NCBI RefSeq assembly: GCF_900103655.1
Contig: NZ_FMXC01000016.1
Location: 1 to 48,290 of the forward strand
From: Lactobacillus kefiranofaciens
GTDB taxonomy: Bacteria; Bacillota; Bacilli; Lactobacillales; Lactobacillaceae
DNA length: 48,290 nt
Direction: 5' to 3'
In this document: positions 33,895-42,771 of the stretch, piece by piece
How the letters are laid out: each line of letters begins with the position of its first letter
Position numbering within the stretch: position 1 is the stretch's first letter
Translations under genes and position numbers: made by a program
Notes under the pieces: model-generated
What the model saw: only the letters and a program-made list of their open reading frames with translations
Told to the model about the DNA's origin: nothing
The model's database searches: none

Positions 33895-35589
33895 CTATTT
33901 TGTTGCATCAAAAATATAGTTGTCTGGATAGAACTTCATTCGATATGCCCGGTAAACGTAAGTCATATCCTTGGCACTATTGCTAATCGTTAAGTTAAAG
34001 ACCTGGTTGCCATGAGCATCAACTTCAATGATATTGCTCTCCTTGCCTTTATTCTTAAAACCGAAATCAATCAAAGTATTGCCATTAGCTAAACGCTGAG
34101 CATAGCCAATTACTTCAGTAAAATTGCTCTTACCCAATTTTTCACCATAGCTCCATACCTGTTTAATTGTCTTTTTCTTAGTATCAATCTGATATTCAAT
34201 GGCAGCAGAGTACTTTCCACTTTGCTTTTTATCACCGTTAGTTACAGCAATATTATTGTCATAAAGCAGAATATCTAATTTATTGCCGGACTCTTTTAAG
34301 ATGTATAAACCATGTTGCCCACCAGTATATTTAGTACCCTTCGTTGGCTTTAACAAATATTTTCTAAATGAACTTGGCCATTCTTTAGCCGGTTTACTAG
34401 TAAAGATCCAATTAAGCTTATTCGTACGATAATTCATTGACCAAATAATATCCTGATTACGAGCTGACAGTAGAATATTATCCGTCTTAGGGTCATAATA
34501 GATTGAATTAATATGCAGCCAATCCATCAGGCCCAAGCCGCTACTTGTATTATCATTAGCCTTTATCTTGTTATTCTTATACATGGATTCTGGAAAAAAT
34601 TTCTTAAAGTCAATTACCTTCACAATTTTACCAGTCTTAGGATCTAGTTCAGCAATTGTATCTTCAACATACTTGCTGCCATCATCAACCGTCAATAGCC
34701 AGTTGCCATTAGGCATCTCAGCAACATCATGGTGCACTAAAGACAAACCGGCCGTTCCAGCATAACTACCACCTAAAGTTTTATCGAAGCTAAATTGACG
34801 ATAGACGCGGCCCAAATAATCAGTTTCTACTAACATATTATATTTTTCATCGCCAGATTTAATTTTATTAAACAAAAGCAAACGTCCATTGCTCAATTGT
34901 TCAAAAATATGCTCGTTCCAGCGTAAATAATACCAGCGAACTTGTCCATCAGCATCAACTGCAAAAGTTTGTTTAGTCGTTCTATTTAAGACAGTTAATT
35001 CATTTGAACCAATATTCATTTTGTTCTTGTCATTAACTGTAACCTTAATTGGGAAATTTCTAATCCATTTAGGTAAATTAATCGTCTTAATCTTGAAGGT
35101 TTTAGTTTCCTTTTCATTATTTTTGCTAGTCATAGTAACTTCAACGAAATTTTCATAACCAGCATATAGTCCTACAATCGGAACTTGATGATCAGTTTGA
35201 TAGCCTTCTACTTTATTAGAAATAGTTGTATTAGCTGTTTTCCCAATTACCCGATAGCTAATCTTGGTAGGTTCATCAGTATGAAAAATCATCAACGCAG
35301 TCAATGGTGAATTCTCATATGGGTTGACTTTAATATAAGGATTCTCCCAAGTGTAATTTTGACCCTTTACAATCGCTGCATACTTAGCAGTCAAACTATC
35401 ATTAGTAAGGTTAGCTACTTTCTTCACGCCTAAGTTTTTAATAATTTGGCTATCACTTAATTTTGTCTTCTTAGCATTACCATTCTTCTTGCTAGCTAAC
35501 ACTAATTGTGGTTGTTTATTAAAGAACACCGGCACGCTAGATAGCAGCGTAATTAAAGCAACTACCGTTATTAATTTATGTCTCTTCAT
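33895..35589 (-). CDS. Secreted arylsulfotransferase (ASST)-like protein
   Basis: A 564-aa exported protein. Signal peptide: MKRHKLITVVALITLLSSVPVFF, then a mature part that begins near A-S-K-K-N-G. An Ig-like N-terminal domain (about 80-200) precedes a beta-propeller part with ASST-type repeats: LSLVHHDVAEMPNGNWLLTVDDG, SIYYDPKTDNILLSARNQDIIWSM, GGQHGLYIL, and ANGNTLIDFGF. Bacterial ASSTs move sulfate between phenols; sulfotransfer here is inferred, and no sulfur donor partner or disulfide (DsbL) partner is seen. The ATG at 35589 has AAGGAG upstream; the longer frame from 35616 lacks a ribosome site. No cell-wall anchor motif was found. Confidence 0.8.
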   Translation of the reverse strand: MKRHKLITVVALITLLSSVPVFFNKQPQLVLASKKNGNAKKTKLSDSQIIKNLGVKKVANLTNDSLTAKYAAIVKGQNYTWENPYIKVNPYENSPLTALMIFHTDEPTKISYRVIGKTANTTISNKVEGYQTDHQVPIVGLYAGYENFVEVTMTSKNNEKETKTFKIKTINLPKWIRNFPIKVTVNDKNKMNIGSNELTVLNRTTKQTFAVDADGQVRWYYLRWNEHIFEQLSNGRLLLFNKIKSGDEKYNMLVETDYLGRVYRQFSFDKTLGGSYAGTAGLSLVHHDVAEMPNGNWLLTVDDGSKYVEDTIAELDPKTGKIVKVIDFKKFFPESMYKNNKIKANDNTSSGLGLMDWLHINSIYYDPKTDNILLSARNQDIIWSMNYRTNKLNWIFTSKPAKEWPSSFRKYLLKPTKGTKYTGGQHGLYILKESGNKLDILLYDNNIAVTNGDKKQSGKYSAAIEYQIDTKKKTIKQVWSYGEKLGKSNFTEVIGYAQRLANGNTLIDFGFKNKGKESNIIEVDAHGNQVFNLTISNSAKDMTYVYRAYRMKFYPDNYIFDATK

Positions 35590-35659
35590 TTTTTCTCCTT
35601 CTATAACTATACGCATCTTCTATTTTAATATTTCGGCTTGATAAACAAAATATTTATGC

Positions 35660-35692
35660 AAAAAAGACACTGAGATTTTTTCTCAATGCCCC
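35660..35692 (-). terminator. Terminator of the small secreted protein gene
   Basis: Stem GGCATTGAGA with TCTCAGTGTC (one mismatch), A-rich loop, then TTTTTT on the minus strand. Confidence 0.8.
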
Positions 35693-35697
35693 TATGC

Positions 35698-36219
35698 CTA
35701 TTTAGCTAATTTTTTACTTGAATAGCCGTAGAATGAAAAGCTATTATCCGTGCCATTTCCTACTCGTAAAACTGTGACTTTTTTACCCTTACGGTGTTTT
35801 TTCACTGGTGCATAATATGAACCGGTATTTGTACTATCATTGGCCAGCCAGTCACTAGCGTTAAACCCATAATTGCCATGGAATTTAAAAGTATAAGCCT
35901 CATATTTAGAATTACCTACTTTTTTGGCTAATTTAAAATTGGCATCTTCATCTGCTTTAGCCAATTTTCTTGTCCAGCTTTCCATTGCACTGCCTTTTAA
36001 TATTTTGTAAAGTTTAACCCCATTCAGCGTATGAGTAGTAATTCTAAGCTTTCTAATTTTACCATTTTTCTTATAATACCAATTACCCCGCGTACGTTTA
36101 GGCGTTGTATAGACTTTTTTAGCTCCCCAGGAAGCAGCACTAGCTTTAGCAATAAGCGTACTAGATAATCCAAGCATCAATAAAATAGCTATTAACAACA
36201 TACTTATTTTTTTCTTCAT
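35698..36219 (-). CDS. Small secreted protein with a GNWY module
   Basis: A 173-aa protein with a classical signal peptide (MKKKISMLLIAILLMLGLSS, cleavage probable after A-S-A). The mature part is basic and beta-rich: RTRGNWYYKKNGKIRKLRITTHTLNG..., then repeated Y, G and K. R-G-N-W-Y followed by T-x-H-T-L-N-G matches R-G-T-W-Y ... T-D-H-T-I-N-G in the lipoprotein at 1873-2760. No lipobox, no anchor. AGGGGA precedes the ATG. It stands alone between two terminators. Function unknown. Confidence 0.75.
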   Translation of the reverse strand: MKKKISMLLIAILLMLGLSSTLIAKASAASWGAKKVYTTPKRTRGNWYYKKNGKIRKLRITTHTLNGVKLYKILKGSAMESWTRKLAKADEDANFKLAKKVGNSKYEAYTFKFHGNYGFNASDWLANDSTNTGSYYAPVKKHRKGKKVTVLRVGNGTDNSFSFYGYSSKKLAK

Positions 36220-36316
36220 GCTTAAGTCCCCTCGCTAAAATCTCGTTACTCTTATTGTCTCATCCAAATATGACAAACAGATTAATACAATTAACAATTA
36301 ATTTGCATTTTCCTTA

Positions 36317-36349
36317 CAAAAAAATCGCATGCAAAAATTGCATACGATC
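36317..36349 (-). terminator. Rho-independent terminator of thrS
   Basis: Stem ATCGTATGCAA with TGCATGCGAT (one wobble), T-rich loop, followed by a 7-T run on the minus strand. Confidence 0.82.
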
Positions 36350-36369
36350 TTCTTTATTAACTAATTTAA

Positions 36370-38304
36370 TTAATTTTCGCGTGAGTATGACTTAACATCA
36401 GCATCGATTTCCTTGATGAATTCATCAAGGCTCATTGAGTTTTCTTCCTCAGTACCATAAGGACGAACGTTTACTCCATTAGCCTTCATTTCATCGTCAC
36501 CTAATACCAAAGTGTAAGGTACCTTTTGGGTTTGTGATTCACGAATCTTGTAGCCTAACTTTTCGTTACGGTTGTCAACCTCTGCTCTAAAGCCACGCTT
36601 AGCAAGTTCTTGACGAACTTTTTCAGCGTACTCGCCGTGAACTTCGTTGTTAACTGGAATGATTTCAGCTTGAACTGGGGCAAGCCAAGTTGGGAATGCA
36701 CCCTTGTAGATTTCAGTAAGATAAGCAATGAATCTTTCCATAGTACCAACAATACCACGGTGAATCATAACTGGACGGTGTTCTTCACCATCTTGACCAA
36801 CATAAGTCAAGCCAAATCTTTCTGGAAGCATGAAGTCAAGTTGGATAGTTGACATAGTTTCATCATTGCCCAAAGCAGTCTTAGTTTGAATATCAAGCTT
36901 AGGGCCGTAGAATGCTGCTTCGCCTTCAGCTTCAACGTAATCAAGGCCAAGGTCATCCATAGCACCCTTAAGCATCTTTTGACTTCTTTCCCACATTTCA
37001 TCGTTAGCAAAGTACTTCTCAGTGTTCTTTGGATCACGGTATGAAAGTCTGAAGTAGTAATCAGTAATATCGAAGTCCTTGTAAACATCCATGATCAACT
37101 TCAAGATCTTAGCAAATTCATCTTGAACTTGGTCAAGAGCTACGAAGGTGTGCCCATCATTCAAAGTCATTTCACGTACACGTTGTAAGCCTGATAAAGC
37201 ACCTGATTTTTCATATCTGTGCATCATACCAAGTTCAGCAACGCGAAGTGGAAGGTCACGGTATGAACGAATGTGGTGCTTGTAAATTTGAATATGTGAT
37301 GGACAGTTCATTGGACGAAGTTCAAGCATTTCACCATCACCCATGTCCATTGGTGGGAACATGTCATCACGGTAGTGTGCCCAGTGACCAGAAGTCTTGT
37401 AGGCATCAAGGTTCATTAACACTGGAGTATAAACGTGTTGGTAACCGTCAGCAACTTCACGGTCGATGATGTAGCGTTCAACAACACGACGAATAGTAGC
37501 ACCCTTTGGCATCCAGTAAGGAAGACCAGCACCAACCTTAGGATCAACGAAGAAGAGATCAAGGTCACGGCCGATAGTTCTGTGATCGCGTTCCTTAATT
37601 TCAGCACGACGCTTTAAATCATCTTTTAATGCTGCTTCCTTGAAGAATGCAGTACCAAAGATTCTTTGAAGCATTGGGTTTGATGACTTGCCTAACCAGT
37701 AAGCACCAGCAACTGATAACAGCTTGAAATGCTTAATCTTGCCAGTATTTGGCAAAAGAGCATTGAAGCCAAAGTCAACAAAGTCGCCTAACTTGTAAGC
37801 ATCAACCTTATCGCCTTCAACCCTCTTTAAGAGTTCGCTCTTGTAAGGATCGTCCTTAATCATATCTGCAAGAACTGCTTTGTCCATTTCAACGTGTTCA
37901 ATTGGTTGACCGCTCTTGATTAACTTCTCCATAGCCTTTTCAAGATTTGGCAATTCAGTAACCTTGATTTGGTCCTTCTTGTCAGTATCAACATAGAAGC
38001 CATCTTTGTCAGCAACATGTTGACCCAAGTGAAGTTCTGGGTATTCCTTCTTAGCTACGGCTTCAAGTGCGAATGCTGCAGTAGCTCTTAAGATGTCTAA
38101 GCCCTCTTCATCCTTATCAGTAAGAATAGCAACTTCAACATCATTGTTAATTTCATAATCAACTGGCTTAATTGCACCGTTTACCTTAGCACCAACAGCA
38201 GCTTTTCCAAGAGAAGTTGCAATTGATGAAGCTAATTCCTTAACTGAAACGGCTTTGTCAAAATCTTTCTTTGAGCCATCTGGTAGAGTAACTGAAAAAC
38301 TCAT
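36370..38304 (-). CDS. thrS: Threonyl-tRNA synthetase with an apparently inactive editing domain
   Basis: Charges tRNA-Thr. 644 aa: TGS domain (1-62), N2 region (about 63-225), class II core with [14 protein letters not shown] (zinc Cys), LNDGHTF (zinc His) and [13 protein letters not shown] (zinc His), and anticodon domain from [12 protein letters not shown]. The N2 editing site normally has His73-x3-His77 and Cys182-x3-His186 (E. coli numbering). Here the aligned segments read [10 protein letters not shown] and D-F-G-F-N-A-L-L-P, so all four residues are replaced (Phe78, Ala82, Gly179, Leu183). Start ATG at 38304 with GGAGG 8 bases upstream. Controlled by a T-box. Confidence 0.97.
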   Translation of the reverse strand: MSFSVTLPDGSKKDFDKAVSVKELASSIATSLGKAAVGAKVNGAIKPVDYEINNDVEVAILTDKDEEGLDILRATAAFALEAVAKKEYPELHLGQHVADKDGFYVDTDKKDQIKVTELPNLEKAMEKLIKSGQPIEHVEMDKAVLADMIKDDPYKSELLKRVEGDKVDAYKLGDFVDFGFNALLPNTGKIKHFKLLSVAGAYWLGKSSNPMLQRIFGTAFFKEAALKDDLKRRAEIKERDHRTIGRDLDLFFVDPKVGAGLPYWMPKGATIRRVVERYIIDREVADGYQHVYTPVLMNLDAYKTSGHWAHYRDDMFPPMDMGDGEMLELRPMNCPSHIQIYKHHIRSYRDLPLRVAELGMMHRYEKSGALSGLQRVREMTLNDGHTFVALDQVQDEFAKILKLIMDVYKDFDITDYYFRLSYRDPKNTEKYFANDEMWERSQKMLKGAMDDLGLDYVEAEGEAAFYGPKLDIQTKTALGNDETMSTIQLDFMLPERFGLTYVGQDGEEHRPVMIHRGIVGTMERFIAYLTEIYKGAFPTWLAPVQAEIIPVNNEVHGEYAEKVRQELAKRGFRAEVDNRNEKLGYKIRESQTQKVPYTLVLGDDEMKANGVNVRPYGTEEENSMSLDEFIKEIDADVKSYSREN

Positions 38305-38320
38305 ATTTTTTACCTCCAAA

Positions 38321-38543
38321 TAAAAAATCCCAGTGCTATTGCTAGCACCGGGACGTTAATTGCGTGGTTCCACCCAAAATTCAGGTTAGCGTACGTCTAA
38401 CCTCTTATATGGATTAATAAAGGTATCCAGCCTAATAGAAATTCAACTTTGGGAATAAACGAGTCGGGAAGATGCTCTAATGAAAAGCTTCCAGAACTAG
38501 GCTTTTCTCTCTGAGGCGAACATCAACATGTCTCGTTTAATTA
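38321..38543 (-). ncRNA. T-box leader of thrS
   Basis: Contains TGGGTGGAACCACGC (about 38362-38376, minus strand), the T-box antiterminator sequence, and a terminator with stem TCCCGGTGCTA / TAGCACTGGGA and a T-run (38322-38353). Stem I base is AACGAG/CTCGTT. I could not place the Thr specifier with confidence: the only ACN codon in the 3' part of the loop is ACT, partly inside the base stem. Threonine specificity is therefore taken from the gene it precedes. Confidence 0.88.
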
Positions 38544-38549
38544 ATTTCA

Positions 38550-38577
38550 ATTATACGCAATGAAGACATCAATGCAA
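38550..38577 (-). promoter_or_regulatory. Promoter of the thrS T-box transcript
   Basis: Minus strand TTGCAT (38572-38577), 16-base spacer, TATAAT (38550-38555), just after the dnaI stop and before the leader. Confidence 0.75.
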
Positions 38578-38591
38578 GACTTTTTATCAAA

Positions 38592-39509
38592 TTAATGCAA
38601 AGAATTTCTACGATCATGACCAGAGACCACCACTTCTGTTGCCAAAAAACGTACTCGCTGCATTAATCTTCTGGCCTTAACCGGATCAGTAGCATTACGC
38701 GTCTCTTCAAAGTGAGATTGCAAGGCTTCCATATCTAAATTAGACGAAAAGAAAGTAGGTAATACATTGTCCATTCTAGCTTGTAAAATAACGCCTAAAA
38801 CATCGTCACGTGACCACTGACTAAGACTCTCTGCACCAATATCATCTAAAATAAGCAAATCGCACTCTGACAAACGTCGAATTTCTTCTTGCAAACTTGT
38901 TCGACTATTATCATCAAAATGACTAGCAAGCCCTGCTATAAAAGTAGGTACATGTAAGAAGATTACATTTTTATTCATGTTGGTAACTACATAATTAGCT
39001 AGTCCTGCTAAAAGATAGGTTTTACCAACGCCAAAGTCTCCTGATAAATAAAGTCCTTTGGCATGAGGATTATGCTTAAAATTTCTCAAAAAAGCATAAA
39101 CTAAATTTAGTGCTGGCTTACGCTCATCACTAATATCAATTTTGCTCAGTTCAACATTTTGTAAACGAGCAGGCAGATCAATTAGCTGCAACCTTCTTCG
39201 AGCATCACGCTTACGATCAACCGCTATTTTGCTTCTGGTAGGCGTATAACGAATATCAATCACCTTACCATTTAGAAACAGTTGGGGCACATAGCCCGCC
39301 ATTATTTTGCTCGGATTCTTTTTTTGACTATAGAATTCGTAAATCGTTGAAATGCTATTTTTAACCATTGCCTTATCAATTTTATCCGCATTCTGAGTCA
39401 AAAAGGCTTGCACATCTGGATCTTTGATAGCCTCGTTAATTAAATCTTGCTCACTATCTAAGTTGCGTTGTTTGACAATTCTCTTAATCACCTTACCAAT
39501 TGGCTCCAT
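38592..39509 (-). CDS. dnaI: Primosomal protein DnaI (helicase loader)
   Basis: Loads the replicative helicase at origins. The 305-aa AAA+ protein has Walker A GDFGVGKTYLL (about residue 160), Walker B LLILDDIGAES, and sensor/arginine-finger-type SNLDMEALQSHFEE and QRVRFLATEVVVSG. The N-terminal part is the helicase-binding region, DLINEAIKDPDVQAFL. It follows dnaB by 17 bases. AGGTGA lies before the ATG. Last gene of the polA-mutM-coaE-nrdR-dnaB-dnaI run. Confidence 0.95.
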   Translation of the reverse strand: MEPIGKVIKRIVKQRNLDSEQDLINEAIKDPDVQAFLTQNADKIDKAMVKNSISTIYEFYSQKKNPSKIMAGYVPQLFLNGKVIDIRYTPTRSKIAVDRKRDARRRLQLIDLPARLQNVELSKIDISDERKPALNLVYAFLRNFKHNPHAKGLYLSGDFGVGKTYLLAGLANYVVTNMNKNVIFLHVPTFIAGLASHFDDNSRTSLQEEIRRLSECDLLILDDIGAESLSQWSRDDVLGVILQARMDNVLPTFFSSNLDMEALQSHFEETRNATDPVKARRLMQRVRFLATEVVVSGHDRRNSLH

Positions 39510-39526
39510 TATCTCACCTACTCTCT

Positions 39527-40861
39527 TTATTTATTATTCAAGTCTTTGAATAGATCCTTTAATTGCTCGGTTGAAAATTCTCCACTATTAGGATCAGCTT
39601 TCTTTTTACTCCAATCTGTACCTTTTTCAACGCGCTTAGTAGGTACCCATCTATTTTTCTTTTTACCCAAACTATTGTGACGTTTCTTTACATATTGCAG
39701 GGCCTGTACGCCAGTAGCTACACCATGCTGCAACCAATCATTAGCAATCTTATAAGCCAATTTAGAACTAACTACAGAATCATAGATTAAACAAGTATAA
39801 GTCAAAATATTAATCAAATCTTCTGGCAAGCCATATTGCGTATGCAAATTATTGATAATATATTTTTCATTAGTACTAGCGATTCCACCCTTTTCGGTTT
39901 TCAGCCAATACAAAAACTCAGCTGGTGAATTCTCTTGAGCTTTTTTCAGTAGCTTCTTGTCATTTGCATCTAAGCTTTCAATCGCTGCTAATGCTTTCTC
40001 TTGACCTTCATTAAGCTGTTTTTGCACATTTTCTCTAGTCTTAGAACGTTTATAATTTTCAGCCAAGGTATTACTAATGTCACGCATATTTAATTTATAC
40101 GAGCCATGCAAACAAGGCAAACTTTCATCTACGAATTCTTCTTCAGATAAGCCGTAAGTCTGCATTAAACTACGAATTTGATTTTGATTGATTTCAACTT
40201 CTTTGGCTGGAATCTGATAAACTTGATATTTATTTTTGATAAAGTCCCAATCTACATTATCATGATCATTAACTGTGGCTGTTTCTGCCTTTTTAATTTT
40301 ATTCTCTTTAGCTGCCTCTACTACATCTCTTGATGGCGTAATTGCTTCATCTCCAGGCAGCCGAAAGACATCAATAAAATTAGCTGACACATCACGAGCA
40401 TTTTTGATCGGCTTTTCTCGTAACTTGGCTGCTTCCGCAAAATTATGGCTCAACTGATGAAAAGTAGTTATGCCCACTTTCTCTTTTAATAAACTAGCCA
40501 ACAACTGAGTAGCAAAAAATTTATCCGCACTCGGCACCTTAAATAATTTAAAAACTAAGATATTATTAAAAACATTATCGGATAAATATGTCTTAACTAA
40601 TCCCACCGCTTCTAGCTTATGCAATGCTCGAAATAATTTTCTCAAGCTACAATCAAGCTGCTCCTGTAATGAATATATCCCCTTTGAATCAGAGATTATC
40701 CCATAGGGATCATAATCACTAATCAAAGTTTGATAAAGTGCAACCGCAACTGCACCCACCAACGGTTGATAAAGCTTGATCAAGATCTTTTCATCATCTG
40801 GATAAAGAGTAATCTTATTGGCCACGTAATAAAGATGTTTGGGATTAGATGTCTCAAACAT
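39527..40861 (-). CDS. dnaB: Replication initiation and membrane attachment protein DnaB
   Basis: The Gram-positive DnaB (not the helicase), which helps DnaI load helicase and attaches the origin to the membrane. 444 aa: N-terminal winged-helix (ADDEKILIKLYQPLVGAVAVALYQTL-like region, about 15-120), and C-terminal DnaB_2/DnaD-like domain with YGLPEDLINILTYTCLIYDS near residue 355, ending in a Lys-rich tail. It is in the conserved nrdR-dnaB-dnaI order. The gap to nrdR is 2 bases, so they are coupled. Confidence 0.92.
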   Translation of the reverse strand: MFETSNPKHLYYVANKITLYPDDEKILIKLYQPLVGAVAVALYQTLISDYDPYGIISDSKGIYSLQEQLDCSLRKLFRALHKLEAVGLVKTYLSDNVFNNILVFKLFKVPSADKFFATQLLASLLKEKVGITTFHQLSHNFAEAAKLREKPIKNARDVSANFIDVFRLPGDEAITPSRDVVEAAKENKIKKAETATVNDHDNVDWDFIKNKYQVYQIPAKEVEINQNQIRSLMQTYGLSEEEFVDESLPCLHGSYKLNMRDISNTLAENYKRSKTRENVQKQLNEGQEKALAAIESLDANDKKLLKKAQENSPAEFLYWLKTEKGGIASTNEKYIINNLHTQYGLPEDLINILTYTCLIYDSVVSSKLAYKIANDWLQHGVATGVQALQYVKKRHNSLGKKKNRWVPTKRVEKGTDWSKKKADPNSGEFSTEQLKDLFKDLNNK

Positions 40862-40863
40862 TC

Positions 40864-41331
40864 CTAGTTACTCTTTCCCTTCTTGGCCATCATGTCTTCC
40901 ATCGTCTTCATAAAACTAGACATATCTTTAAATTCACGATAGATAGAAGCAAAGCGAATGTAGGCCACATCATCTAGGTTAGCCAGATCATCCATTACGT
41001 ATTGACCAATCTTCTTAGATGAAATCTCACTGACACCTTGTTTTCTAATTTTATTTTCAACCCGATCAACCAATTTCTCGAATTGTTCACTGCTGATTGG
41101 TCGTTTTTGACCGGCCGCCATGACTCCATGCAAAATTTTATTGCGATTGAACGGTTCACGCGTACCATCATTTTTTACAACTAGCAACGGTGCAGTTTCT
41201 ACTCTTTCAAAAGTAGTAAAACGAAAACCACAATTTTCGCACTCTCTGCGTCGTCTGATTGCGCGATTTTCATCGCTTGGACGTGAATCAATAACGCGGG
41301 AGGCATTTTGATGACAATTTGGACATTCCAT
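40864..41331 (-). CDS. nrdR: Transcriptional repressor NrdR
   Basis: Represses ribonucleotide reductase genes by nucleotide-controlled binding. The 155-aa protein has the zinc ribbon MECPNCHQNASRVIDSRPS ... RRRECENCGFRFTTFE and an ATP-cone (VVKNDGTREPFNRNKILHGV, about 48-140). The family VYREFKDMSSFM-type C-terminus is seen (IYREFKDMSSFM). NrdR boxes would be near nrd genes, none of which are in this window. Confidence 0.97.
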   Translation of the reverse strand: MECPNCHQNASRVIDSRPSDENRAIRRRRECENCGFRFTTFERVETAPLLVVKNDGTREPFNRNKILHGVMAAGQKRPISSEQFEKLVDRVENKIRKQGVSEISSKKIGQYVMDDLANLDDVAYIRFASIYREFKDMSSFMKTMEDMMAKKGKSN

Positions 41332-41333
41332 AG

Positions 41334-41936
41334 CTATCCCTCTTTTTTGATTTTAATTAATATTTGTTCTAATTTATTTTCTAGTTCTTTTATTGTACCA
41401 GTATTTGCAATAACAAAATCAGCCATTTGCGCTTTTTTCTTAAGCGGTATCTGACTATTGATGCGAGCCTTTGCCTCTTCATCAGTCAATTGATTGCGCT
41501 CTTTCAACCGTTTAAGCTGCAATTCAAAAGGCAAAGTAATTACTAAAACACCATTAGCAATATTCTTTTTATCCATTCCTGACTCAAAATAAACCGGTGC
41601 ATCTAAAATAATTAGACTACTATTTTGATATTCTTTTATCTTTTGAATAGTTTTAGCGAAAATTAACGGATGAGTCAACTGGTTTAACTTTGCTAAGGCA
41701 TTTTTATCATTAAAAACCAATTGCCCTAATTTCTTACGGTTAATCGTTTGATTAGGATTTAAATATTCCTTGCCAAAATTATTTTTGACTGCCTGCCAGG
41801 AAGCCTGATCTGGCTTCATTAACTCATGTGCAATCTGATCGCAGTCAATTACCGGGATCTTTTTCTTTTTAAAAAAATTGTCCGCTGTACTCTTGCCGGT
41901 AGCAATTCCACCGGTTAATGCTAAAACATAACTCAT
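41334..41936 (-). CDS. coaE: Dephospho-CoA kinase
   Basis: Performs the final step of CoA synthesis, phosphorylating the 3'-hydroxyl of dephospho-CoA. The P-loop is LTGGIATGKSTADNFF at the N-terminus; VIDCDQIAHEL and LDAPVYFESGMDK are the usual lid and base-binding parts. The ATG at 41936 (MSYVLAL, 200 aa) is preferred: it overlaps the mutM stop as ATGA and has AGGTGA upstream. A longer frame from 41963 lies inside mutM. Confidence 0.94.
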   Translation of the reverse strand: MSYVLALTGGIATGKSTADNFFKKKKIPVIDCDQIAHELMKPDQASWQAVKNNFGKEYLNPNQTINRKKLGQLVFNDKNALAKLNQLTHPLIFAKTIQKIKEYQNSSLIILDAPVYFESGMDKKNIANGVLVITLPFELQLKRLKERNQLTDEEAKARINSQIPLKKKAQMADFVIANTGTIKELENKLEQILIKIKKEG

Positions 41937-42763
41937 TGATACATCACCTGACACTTGGGGCAAAAAGTAGTACCTCTGCCTGAAACCTTAATTTTTTCTA
42001 GCGTCGTGCCGCACTTAGAACAAGCTTCGCCAGCATGACCGTAAACCTTAAGCATTTTTTGATAGCCGCCGGTTTGACCATTGGCATCCAGATAAGTATG
42101 CACCGTTGTGCCGCGTTCTTTAGTAGCAATGGTAATTGTTTCGTTAATGTTGCGACGCAACTCCTTCACTTTATCAGCCGGGATCTTATTGGCGCTGCTT
42201 AAGGGATGGATCCCGCTTTGCCACAAGGTTTCATCAACATAGATATTGCCCAGGCCCGCAACGGTCTTTTGATCAAGCAAAGTATTTTTGATGTTTTTCT
42301 TCTTGCGCTTTAAACTAGCAATAAAATATTGGTCGCTAAATTCCGGACTATTAGGCTCGGGGCCCAGTTTGCCGATTGCCGTCGCTTGTTTTTCAGTACC
42401 AGTTAAAATCAGCTGCATGCGGCCGAACTTTCGCACGTCGTTATAGCGCAAAGCCGTACCATCAGTAAAAATAAATTCCACATGATCATGCTTATCCTTA
42501 GGCGCATTTGGCGTGGTCAAATGATATTTGCCTTCCATGCGTAAATGCGAAACGATCGTTAAATTATCGCTCAAACGAATAAGCAAATACTTGGCATAGC
42601 GGTCAATATCAATAATTTCTTTACCAGGAAGCTCCGTTAAAAAATGTTCATGATCCGTCGCCACAATCTTGGGATACCACAGAATTACTTTTTCAATTGT
42701 TTTTCCTTTGACTAAAGGAATTAAAGTTCGCCGTACGGTTTCTACTTCAGGCATTTCAGGCAT
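41933..42763 (-). CDS. mutM: Formamidopyrimidine-DNA glycosylase
   Basis: Removes 8-oxoguanine and formamidopyrimidines from DNA. The 276-aa protein starts MPEMPEVETVRR, with the catalytic Pro2 and Glu3, followed by LRMEGKYHL and an H2TH segment GLGNIYVDETLWQSGIHP. The C-terminal zinc finger has CSKCG ... FCPKCQ. All key residues are present. It lies 8 bases after polA and shares ATGA with coaE. Confidence 0.97.
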   Translation of the reverse strand: MPEMPEVETVRRTLIPLVKGKTIEKVILWYPKIVATDHEHFLTELPGKEIIDIDRYAKYLLIRLSDNLTIVSHLRMEGKYHLTTPNAPKDKHDHVEFIFTDGTALRYNDVRKFGRMQLILTGTEKQATAIGKLGPEPNSPEFSDQYFIASLKRKKKNIKNTLLDQKTVAGLGNIYVDETLWQSGIHPLSSANKIPADKVKELRRNINETITIATKERGTTVHTYLDANGQTGGYQKMLKVYGHAGEACSKCGTTLEKIKVSGRGTTFCPKCQVMYQ

Positions 42764-42771
42764 TCTATCAC

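Noticed and set aside
38461..38530. A clear Thr specifier codon in the thrS T-box
   Set aside because: The expected loop shows no free ACN triplet; ACT overlaps the base stem. I did not want to force a match.
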